The translations under genes were made by a program, and so were the position numbers. The notes beneath the pieces are model-generated. The model searched no databases. It saw nothing but the letters and a program-made list of their open reading frames with translations, and was not told the DNA's origin. 5,325 nucleotides of DNA from contig JAAOZY010000162.1 of NCBI GenBank assembly GCA_012274205.1, positions 1-5,325 on the forward strand. The letters are read 5' to 3'. Of the stretch, positions 1 through 5,325 are shown piece by piece (position 1 is the stretch's first letter; each line of letters opens with the position of its first letter). Source of the stretch: Betaproteobacteria bacterium. Lineage in GTDB: Bacteria > Pseudomonadota > Gammaproteobacteria > Burkholderiales > SG8-39.

Positions 1-1
1 C

Positions 2-184
2 GCCTATATCCGCGCGCAGCGCGCGCGCGCCGTGATCGGCGACCCGCGCCAGGTGCGCGCGCGCCTGATCGAATTGCGCGAGCAGTTCGACGCCGACGAG
101 CTGATGCTGCTCACCATCACCGGCGACTACGCCAGCCGTCTGAGGTCCTATGAATTGCTGGCGCAGGAGTTCGGGCTGCGGTGA
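2..184 (+). CDS. LLM-class flavin-dependent oxidoreductase (luciferase-like monooxygenase), C-terminal part only
   Basis: The reading frame is open from the left edge and ends at TGA 182-184, giving the last 60 residues of a protein whose start lies outside the window. The tail has the order typical of the luciferase-like family close to the MsnO8 group. A V-I-G-D-P-x-x-V segment (residues 11-18 of the fragment) corresponds to the usual 'G-x-p-e-x-V' turn. Next come an amphipathic helix and then D-A-D-E-L-M (30-35). The final R-L-R-S-Y-E-L-L-A (46-54) is the family's C-terminal helix. Such enzymes use reduced flavin (FMNH2 or F420H2) and often O2 on organic substrates in the cytoplasm. The flavin- and substrate-binding part is not visible, so cofactor and substrate cannot be stated. 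The stop overlaps the GTG start of the following acetyltransferase gene by four bases, so the two are probably co-transcribed and translationally coupled. Confidence 0.85.
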   Translation, partial: AYIRAQRARAVIGDPRQVRARLIELREQFDADELMLLTITGDYASRLRSYELLAQEFGLR

Positions 185-654
185 AGGCGTTGCGCAAACT
201 CGCGCTCGGGCTCGCCCTACCCGCGGATGCGGCACTGATCGCGGTGATGTCGCGCGAGCTGATCGAAACCGGACTGCCCTGGACGTGGACGCCGGAGCGC
301 GTGGCGCGCAATCTCGCACAGCGCGATACCCTGGTGCTGACGGCACGCGACGGCGCGCCGCTCGCCGGTTTCGCCATCATGCAGTTCGGCGAGGAGCACG
401 CCCACCTGTCGCTGTTCGCGGTGCGCCCCGACTGCCAGCGCCAGGGCGTGGGCCGGCGCATGCTCGAATGGCTCACCGAAACCGCGCTCACCGCCGGTAT
501 CGCCAGCATCCGGCTGGAGTTGCGCGAGACCAACCTGGGTGCGCGCCGCTTTTATCTCGATCAGGGTTTCGCCGAAACCGTGCGCGTCCCGGGCTACTAT
601 CGCGGCGGCGAAACTGCAGTGCGCATGTTTCGCGGCATCCGCGTCAAGGTATAG
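181..654 (+). CDS. GNAT-family N-acetyltransferase
   Basis: A 157-residue protein that fits one complete GNAT fold. Motif A, the acetyl-CoA pyrophosphate-binding loop, is at residues 86-91 (Q-R-Q-G-V-G), preceded by the beta4 strand (HLSLFAV, 75-81). The C-terminal motif B is R-E-T-N-L-G-A-R-R-F-Y (115-125) followed by the 'x-G-F' turn (129-130); N118 and Y125 sit where the family has its conserved Asn and general-acid Tyr. A 'V-P-G-Y-Y' segment (136-140) resembles RimI-like protein or small-molecule acetyltransferases. I chose the GTG at 181 because it keeps the whole fold and overlaps the upstream stop as GTGA. An AGGAG lies 11 bases upstream, a rather long spacing. The substrate cannot be told. 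Coupling to a flavin-dependent oxidoreductase hints at action on a related small molecule, but this is only inference. Confidence 0.88.
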   Translation: MKALRKLALGLALPADAALIAVMSRELIETGLPWTWTPERVARNLAQRDTLVLTARDGAPLAGFAIMQFGEEHAHLSLFAVRPDCQRQGVGRRMLEWLTETALTAGIASIRLELRETNLGARRFYLDQGFAETVRVPGYYRGGETAVRMFRGIRVKV

Positions 655-682
655 GCGCGAGCAAACTCGATCCCACAGCGCG

Positions 683-2434
683 CTACATCGAAATCGAGCC
701 CTCGCGAAAGTCGGTCTTGTCCAGCCAGACGTTGAGCAAAACCGGCTTGCCGGCCGCGGCCGCCGCGCGCGCCCGCGCCAGAGCGGCAGGCACCTCTGCC
801 ATGGTCTTGACCAGGATGCCTTCGGCGCCGAATCCGGCCGCGACCTCGTGGTAGGCGGTGCGCGCGAGCACCGTGCCGACATCGTCGTGCAGCATTTTCA
901 CCTGTTCGCGCGCGATCTGGGTCCAGCCCGCATCGTTGCCGACGACTGCGATCACCGGAATGCCATGGCGCACGAAGCTGTCGAACTCGATCAGGCTGTA
1001 ACCGCAGGCGCCGTCGCCGTAGATGATCCAGATTTCGCTTCCCGGACGGCATAAGGCCGCGCCAAGCGCGAAACCCGCGCCCACGCCCAGGGTGCCGAAC
1101 ACGCCCGGGTCCAGCCAGGACAGCGGCGCGCGCGGCCGCAGAATATAGGAGGCGGTGGCGACGAAATCGCCGCCGTCGGCCACCATCACTGCGTTCTCGC
1201 CGGCGGCATGGTCCAGCGCCCGCAGGAAAGCGATCGGATTGACATGCTCGCCCGGCGCTGCCGCCTGCTCCTCGATTTCGGCCTCGCGCTTGAGGTCGCG
1301 CGTACGCAGCTCCTCGATCCAGGAGGTCCAGCGCCGGCCGGCCTGCGCCAGCGGCGCCGCGAGGCGCTCGAGCAACAGGCCGGCATCGCCGATCGCCGCG
1401 ATGTCCGGCCTGCGGTTCATGCGCGCCTCTTTCGCGCTGCGGTTGGCGACAATCAGCGTCGCGCTGCGGCGCACGTGGCGGCCGTAGTCGAGCCGGAAAT
1501 CGCAGGGCACGCCCGCAAGCAGCACACAATCGGCCTCGCGCAGCGCATTGCGGCGCGCATGGCGCATCTGCAGCACGTGGTCCGGACCGAGCAGGCCGCG
1601 CGCCATGCCCGAGAGGTAGACCGGAATGCCCAGCTGCGCCACCGCGGCGGCGATGCGCGGCGCCTCGGCTGCGAGCGACAGCGCCTGGCTGCCGATCACG
1701 AGCAGCGGCCGCTCGGCGCCTGCAAGCGCTGCCGCGGCGGCGCTCACCCGCGATGCGCTCACTTCCGGCGGCGCGACTGCGCGCACCTGCGGCGGCGCCA
1801 CCTCGGTGCTGCCGGCGAACATTTTGCGCACATGCCGGTTGAGATAGAAGCGCAGCAGCCGGTCGGGAATGCTCATGCCTTTCCCGGCCGCTTCGGCGTA
1901 CCACTGGCGGATGCTGGCCTCGTCGTAGAGCAGGTCGACCGGGCACTCGATGCACACCGGCCCCGGCACCCCCGCGCGCGCCACTGCGAACGCTTCCTCC
2001 AGCGCGGGCCCGAGCGCGCGCACGCTGCGGATCTTGGTGAACAGCTTCACGTGCGGGGCTATCAGCGGACGCTGGTCGATGTCCTGCAGCGCGCCGCGGC
2101 CCTGCAGCGCGGTAGGTGCGGCGCCGCCGAGCAGAATGACCGGGGACTGCGCCAGCCGCGCGTTCTTGAGCGCGGTGATGGTGTTGGAGAGGCCCGGGCC
2201 GGCGGTCACCGCGGCCACGCCGGGCACCCCGGTCAGGCGCGCCACCGCATCGGCGGCGAACACCGCGTTCGCCTCGTCGCGCACATCGACGATGCGGATG
2301 CCGCGCGCCTTGGACGCCGTGAGTATGGGCGAGATGTGGCCGCCGCAGAGCGTGAACACGAAGCGCACGCCGTGCGCCGCCAGCACCGCGGCGACGCGGT
2401 CGCCCCCGTGAGTTGCAATGGCTTCCATTTTCAC
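683..2434 (-). CDS. Thiamine-diphosphate-dependent enzyme of the ILVBL/HACL2 (2-hydroxyacyl-CoA lyase-like) group
   Basis: A 583-residue enzyme with the three-domain layout of the acetolactate synthase/benzoylformate decarboxylase superfamily. The N-terminal PYR domain (about 8-175) has catalytic Glu54 in D-V-R-D-E-A. The central domain (about 223-360) follows. The C-terminal PP domain (about 400-575) has the diphosphate/Mg motif GDG at 473-475 and Asn500, 24 residues later. Segments recalled from human ILVBL/HACL2 are present: F-T-L-C-G-G-H-I-S-P (27-36), G-M-A-R-G-L-L-G (276-283), C-D-F-R-L-x-Y-G-R (311-319), G-N-D-A-x-W-T-Q-I (499-507) and the final T-D-F-R-E-G-S-I (574-581). HACL2 cleaves 2-hydroxyacyl-CoA to formyl-CoA and an aldehyde. 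The membrane anchor of the mammalian protein is absent, so a soluble enzyme is expected. GTG 2434 has GGAGG six bases upstream and overlaps the ligase stop as GTGA. ATG 2428 is an alternative start, but with 12-base spacing. Databases may label it acetolactate synthase-like; the HACL2 match makes that function unlikely. Confidence 0.88.
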   Translation of the reverse strand: MKMEAIATHGGDRVAAVLAAHGVRFVFTLCGGHISPILTASKARGIRIVDVRDEANAVFAADAVARLTGVPGVAAVTAGPGLSNTITALKNARLAQSPVILLGGAAPTALQGRGALQDIDQRPLIAPHVKLFTKIRSVRALGPALEEAFAVARAGVPGPVCIECPVDLLYDEASIRQWYAEAAGKGMSIPDRLLRFYLNRHVRKMFAGSTEVAPPQVRAVAPPEVSASRVSAAAAALAGAERPLLVIGSQALSLAAEAPRIAAAVAQLGIPVYLSGMARGLLGPDHVLQMRHARRNALREADCVLLAGVPCDFRLDYGRHVRRSATLIVANRSAKEARMNRRPDIAAIGDAGLLLERLAAPLAQAGRRWTSWIEELRTRDLKREAEIEEQAAAPGEHVNPIAFLRALDHAAGENAVMVADGGDFVATASYILRPRAPLSWLDPGVFGTLGVGAGFALGAALCRPGSEIWIIYGDGACGYSLIEFDSFVRHGIPVIAVVGNDAGWTQIAREQVKMLHDDVGTVLARTAYHEVAAGFGAEGILVKTMAEVPAALARARAAAAAGKPVLLNVWLDKTDFREGSISM

Positions 2435-4095
2435 TGCTTGCCTCCCCTGCCGTCTTGTTTCGTCTGGTGCTGCTGCACCAGCATCCTGTAGTCGATTTTG
2501 CCTACGCGCGTCTTCGGCAGTTCGGTGCAAAACTCGATCTGGCGCGGGCACGACCATTTGATCAGCTGCGCGCGGCAGTGTTCGATCAGCGCGCGCTCGG
2601 TCGCGGCATTTGCCTGCGCCGCATCCTTGAGCACGACGCAGGCCTCGGCCACCAGCGGATGCCGGTACAGCACCGCCTCGACCTGCGCCGGATAGACATT
2701 GAAACCGGAGGACTTGATCATGCGCTTCAGGCGCACGGTGAAATAGAAAAAGCCGTCCGCATCCATCTTGCCGAGGTCGCCCGTATGCAGCCAGGTGCGG
2801 CCGTCGGCATGCACCCGCAGGGCTTCGCGCGTCGCCTCCGCATCGTCGAGATAGCCCTGCATCACCGCCGGCCCGGCAATGCAGATTTCGCCTTCCTCGC
2901 CCGGCGCAAGTTCCTGTTCGGTGCCGGCGCGGCAGATCTTGGCCAGCATGTCCGGAAACGGGATGCCGATCGAACCCTCGCGATATTCGTCGAGCGGCAT
3001 CGCCATGATCGCGGTCACCGCCTCGGTGAGGCCGTAGCCTTCGAGCAATTTGACGCGCCCGCCGCGCTCGGCCACGAGTTTCTCAAAGCGCTCCTTCACC
3101 GGACGCGGCAGCGTATCGGCGCCGGAGAAGGTGGCGCGCAGGCACGACAGGTCGGCCTTCGCCAGCGACGCATCGCGCGCGAGCGCTTCGTACAGCGTGG
3201 GCACTCCCACCAGCAGATTCGGCCGCTTCTTGCGCAGCAGCCTGGCCACCACTTCGGCGCTGAACATCGGCACCAGGATGGACTTGCCTCCCGCCATGAA
3301 TGCCGCGTTGACGCACACGCCCAAACCGAAGCCATGGAAGATCGGCAGAATCGCAAGTATCGAATGGCCCTCGGCCATCCCGCCCCAGGCCGCAGCCTGC
3401 ATGCCCTCGGCGATGAAATTGCGGTTCGTCAGCACGATGCCCTTGGGCAGGCCGGTGGTGCCGCCGGAGAACAGGATGGCCGCCGGGTCGTTGGTGTTCG
3501 ACACAGCGCGCCTTGTCTCGGGATATGTGCCCGCCATGACATCGGCCCACCAGCGCACGCGCGCGTCGACCGGCACCGCCGCAATCTTGCGTCCCTTGGT
3601 GAGCCAGAAGCCGAAGCGCTTCAGCGGCGAAAGATAATCCGGTATGCGCGCAAGGATCAGCGTTTCGAGCGGCTGCTTCGGCCGCACCGCGGCGAAGCGA
3701 TCGTAGAACGCATCCAGCGTAAGCGCCATGCGCGCACCGCTGGCGTTGAGGTAGTACTCGATCTCGGGCGCCGTCGACAGCGGATGGATCAGGGCGGGCA
3801 CGGCGCCGAGTTTGTTCGCCGCATAGAACGCGATCACGCCCTGCGGCGAAGTCGGCATCGAGACGAGGATGCGATCTCCCCGCGCGAGGCCGAGCGCGGC
3901 CAGCGCATCGGCGCAGCCGTCGATGGCGGCGAGAAAGGCGCGGTAGGTCGAAGTGGTGTCGAGAAAATCCCAGGCCAGGTCGTCCGGCACGCGTGCCGCC
4001 GTCGCCGCCACCGCTTCATACAGGGTGATCTCGGGATAGTCGAGGCTGTGCGGCAGCTTGCCGTAGAAGCGCAGCCAGGGTCGGGTCTCGGTCAT
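2431..4095 (-). CDS. AMP-forming acyl-CoA synthetase/ligase (FadD/ANL superfamily)
   Basis: A 554-residue, full-length adenylating enzyme that would join a carboxylic acid to CoA through an acyl-adenylate, using ATP. The core motifs are in order: the P-loop S-G-G-T-T-G-L-P-K-G (210-219); Y-G-L-T-E (354-358), which binds adenine and magnesium; T-G-D (438-440), whose Asp contacts the ribose; the hinge R-L-K-R-M-I-K-S-S-G-F-N-V-Y-P (455-469), which starts the mobile C-terminal domain; and P-K-T-R-V-G-K (527-533), with Lys533 as the adenylation lysine. There is no signal peptide or membrane segment. ATG 4095 has GAGG five bases upstream and starts just before the family's N-terminal region. The open frame runs further upstream, but that part looks non-coding. 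It is the first gene of a two-gene operon with the thiamine-diphosphate enzyme. Motif style suggests medium- to long-chain or hydroxylated acids, but chain length cannot be read from the sequence. Confidence 0.93.
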   Translation of the reverse strand: MTETRPWLRFYGKLPHSLDYPEITLYEAVAATAARVPDDLAWDFLDTTSTYRAFLAAIDGCADALAALGLARGDRILVSMPTSPQGVIAFYAANKLGAVPALIHPLSTAPEIEYYLNASGARMALTLDAFYDRFAAVRPKQPLETLILARIPDYLSPLKRFGFWLTKGRKIAAVPVDARVRWWADVMAGTYPETRRAVSNTNDPAAILFSGGTTGLPKGIVLTNRNFIAEGMQAAAWGGMAEGHSILAILPIFHGFGLGVCVNAAFMAGGKSILVPMFSAEVVARLLRKKRPNLLVGVPTLYEALARDASLAKADLSCLRATFSGADTLPRPVKERFEKLVAERGGRVKLLEGYGLTEAVTAIMAMPLDEYREGSIGIPFPDMLAKICRAGTEQELAPGEEGEICIAGPAVMQGYLDDAEATREALRVHADGRTWLHTGDLGKMDADGFFYFTVRLKRMIKSSGFNVYPAQVEAVLYRHPLVAEACVVLKDAAQANAATERALIEHCRAQLIKWSCPRQIEFCTELPKTRVGKIDYRMLVQQHQTKQDGRGGKQ

Positions 4096-4254
4096 CGGTG
4101 CCTCGGGTGCGGGGAAAACCGGCGCCGCATTCGCGGCGGCGCGGGCAGTGCGTTTTCGCGCTGCAATCCTACACCCGGGACGCGACCAGGGCCAGAATGC
4201 CGGCGCGCACCGCTCCCCCGCCCGCGCAGAAATCAGCGCAAACGCGCAGCTTGT

Positions 4255-4260
4255 TCTATA
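4255..4260 (-). promoter_or_regulatory. Possible -10 element for the ligase operon (TATAGA)
   Basis: On the minus strand the hexamer TATAGA matches the sigma-70 -10 consensus at four of six positions, including the first TATA. No -35 hexamer is found at normal spacing. This would fit a promoter that depends on an activator bound at the palindrome 4285-4298. The start of transcription would be near 4248, leaving a leader of about 150 bases before the ligase ATG. The call is tentative. Confidence 0.25.
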
Positions 4261-4284
4261 GTCGATGCGTTTCCACCGGGTCGA

Positions 4285-4298
4285 TTGACGATAATCAA
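4285..4298. promoter_or_regulatory. FNR/ANR-type (Crp/Fnr family) operator, TTGAC-N4-ATCAA
   Basis: The 14-base site reads TTGACGATAATCAA and matches the FNR/ANR/DNR consensus TTGAT-N4-ATCAA at nine of ten fixed bases (C replaces T at the fifth). It sits in the AT-rich island between the divergent genes. Its centre (4291.5) is 31.5 bases upstream of the first base of a TATAGA hexamer on the minus strand (4260-4255). That is within about two bases of the distance expected for class II activation. Binding by an oxygen- or nitric-oxide-sensing regulator is inferred from the motif alone. Confidence 0.5.
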
Positions 4299-4351
4299 AT
4301 TGCCGGTTCCGATATTGGCAGAGACTTGGCGCTGATCGACACTTGCTGACC

Positions 4352-5325
4352 ATGAAAAAACCCGAGAATCTGGCAGGCGATTTCTGGGGCGGCCTCGCCG
4401 CGATGCTGGTGGCGCTGCCATCTGCCATCGCATTCGGCGTCACCATCTACGCTTCACTCGGCGGTTCCTTCTCCGCCTATGGCGCACTGGCCGGCATCCT
4501 CGGCACCACCGCCCTTGGCCTCGTCGCCGCCCTCGCCGGCGGCACCAATCGCCTGATCACCGCGCCCTGTGCGCCGGCGGCGGCGGTGCTCTCGGCCTTC
4601 GCCATCCAGCAGGTCGCGCAGGGAACGCCGGATGCGACCATCCTGTTGCTGCTGGTCGTTCTGGCGCTGATGACCGGCGTATTGCAGATGGTATTCGGCT
4701 TCGTCGGTTTGGGAGGCTTGATCAAATACATGCCCTACCCCGTGGTCAGCGGCTACCTATCCGGCGTCGGCCTGATCATCATCGGCAGCCAGGTTCCCAA
4801 GTTTCTCGGCGCGCCCACCGGCGCGACGCTGTGGCACGCGCTCGCGGCACCGGCGACCTGGATTTGGCAAAGCATCGTCATCGGCATCGTCACCATCACC
4901 GTGATGTTGCTCGCGCCGCGGGTGACCAAAGCCGTGCCTGCCGCCATCCTGGCGCTGTTGGCGGGAACCGCAACCTATTTCGGCCTGTCCCTGATCGACC
5001 CGGCGATGCTCGTGCTCGACAAGAATTCGCTGGTGATCGGGGCGATGGGCGGCAGCAGCGGCAGCTTCACCGAGGGCATGGCCGCGCGCTGGCAGGGCGT
5101 GCAGGGCATGAGCCTGCGCGACTTGCGCGGCCTGCTGGTGCCCGCCCTGACCCTGGCCGTGCTGCTGTCCATCGACACCCTGAAGACCTGCGTCGTGCTG
5201 GATGCGCTGACGCGTTCGCGCCACAATTCGAACCGCGAACTCATTGGTCAGGGCCTGGGCAATCTCACTGCCGGCCTGATCGGCGGCATGCCCGGCGCCG
5301 GCCAGATGGGCGCCACCATGGTCAA
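4352..5325 (+). CDS. SulP-family inorganic/organic anion transporter, N-terminal part
   Basis: The first 324 residues of a multi-pass membrane protein; the gene runs off the right edge. The order fits SulP/SLC26: an N-terminal G-D-F-W-G-G-L followed by the first helix with A-L-P-S-A-I-A-F-G (9-29), the half-helix motif T-A-P-C-A-P (70-75), further hydrophobic helices at about 96-120, 128-147, 173-212 and 259-283, and the family signature R-H-N-S-N-R-E-L-I-G-Q-G (290-301) followed by P-G-A-G (314-317). Asp275 and Thr279 (S-I-D-T-L-K-T) correspond to the Asp/Thr pair reported at the Na+ site of the cyanobacterial bicarbonate carrier BicA. Known SulP substrates include sulfate, bicarbonate and dicarboxylates; which applies here is not visible. 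The usual cytoplasmic STAS domain would lie beyond the window. ATG 4352 has no convincing Shine-Dalgarno sequence. The gene is divergent from the ligase operon. Confidence 0.93.
   Translation, partial: MKKPENLAGDFWGGLAAMLVALPSAIAFGVTIYASLGGSFSAYGALAGILGTTALGLVAALAGGTNRLITAPCAPAAAVLSAFAIQQVAQGTPDATILLLLVVLALMTGVLQMVFGFVGLGGLIKYMPYPVVSGYLSGVGLIIIGSQVPKFLGAPTGATLWHALAAPATWIWQSIVIGIVTITVMLLAPRVTKAVPAAILALLAGTATYFGLSLIDPAMLVLDKNSLVIGAMGGSSGSFTEGMAARWQGVQGMSLRDLRGLLVPALTLAVLLSIDTLKTCVVLDALTRSRHNSNRELIGQGLGNLTAGLIGGMPGAGQMGATMV

Larger units (their letters stand above)
4096..4351. promoter_or_regulatory. Divergent intergenic region between the acyl-CoA ligase operon and the SulP gene
   Basis: These 256 bases separate two divergent starts, so both promoters should lie here. 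The half next to the ligase (about 4096-4245) is GC-rich and would be an mRNA leader of roughly 150 bases. It includes a perfect 6-bp GC hairpin (CGCCGC-ATTC-GCGGCG, 4123-4138), which may be a chance product of base composition. The half next to SulP (about 4250-4320) is a clear AT-rich island in a GC-rich window and holds the palindrome and promoter-like hexamers. Frames open across the region look non-coding: no recognisable domain and no good ribosome binding site. Confidence 0.7.

Noticed and set aside
11..64. Alternating CG runs (11-30 and 54-64) that could suggest Z-DNA or a repeat
   Set aside because: They encode Arg/Ala codons of the oxidoreductase in frame and are expected from the high GC content.
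658..669. Small hairpin CGAG-CAAA-CTCG in the 28-base gap between the convergent genes
   Set aside because: The stem is only four base pairs and no T-run follows on either strand, so I do not call a terminator.
1208..2491. A long plus-strand open frame opposite the thiamine-diphosphate enzyme, and similar long frames opposite the ligase (2413-4335)
   Set aside because: They are rich in Arg, His, Ala and Gly with no recognisable domain. They are antisense shadows of GC-rich genes whose minus-strand products have clear motifs.
2713..2736. Val454 instead of Gly before the hinge Arg of the ligase, and Arg458 instead of Asp
   Set aside because: The 'R-L-K-R-M-I-K-x-S-G' variant is, as I recall, normal in one acyl-CoA ligase subfamily, and every catalytic residue is present, so this is not a sign of a broken enzyme.
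4285..4316. A sigma-70 promoter for the SulP gene using TTGACG (4285-4290) and GATATT (4311-4316)
   Set aside because: The spacer would be 20 bases, too long for a confident call, and the first hexamer is better explained as half of the FNR-type palindrome.

Overview
The window comes from a GC-rich bacterium. Dense coding, 4-base gene overlaps and protein families typical of Proteobacteria suggest a beta- or gammaproteobacterium. That placement is an inference from style; the window holds no phylogenetic marker. Five protein-coding genes cover almost all of it, two of them cut by the window edges. I see no RNA gene, insertion sequence, CRISPR array or integration site.

Left part, plus strand: the last 60 residues of a luciferase-like flavin-dependent oxidoreductase (2-184) overlap by four bases a GNAT acetyltransferase gene (181-654), forming a translationally coupled pair. 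This pair converges, with a 28-base gap, on a two-gene minus-strand operon.

Centre, minus strand: transcription runs from about 4250 down to 683. First comes an AMP-forming acyl-CoA ligase (4095-2431, 554 aa). It is followed, with another GTGA overlap, by a thiamine-diphosphate enzyme (2434-683, 583 aa) that resembles mammalian ILVBL/HACL2, a 2-hydroxyacyl-CoA lyase, more than acetolactate synthase. Together they could activate a (2-hydroxy) carboxylic acid to its CoA thioester and then cleave it to formyl-CoA and an aldehyde one carbon shorter, as in alpha-oxidation. This is the most interesting reading of the window. It rests on remembered family motifs and gene pairing and is not proven.

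Right part: a 256-base divergent intergenic region (4096-4351) separates the ligase from a plus-strand SulP-family anion transporter (from 4352, running off the right end). The region contains an AT-rich island with a nearly perfect FNR/ANR-type palindrome (TTGAC-N4-ATCAA, 4285-4298). The palindrome is placed so that an oxygen- or redox-responsive Crp/Fnr regulator could control one or both divergent units.
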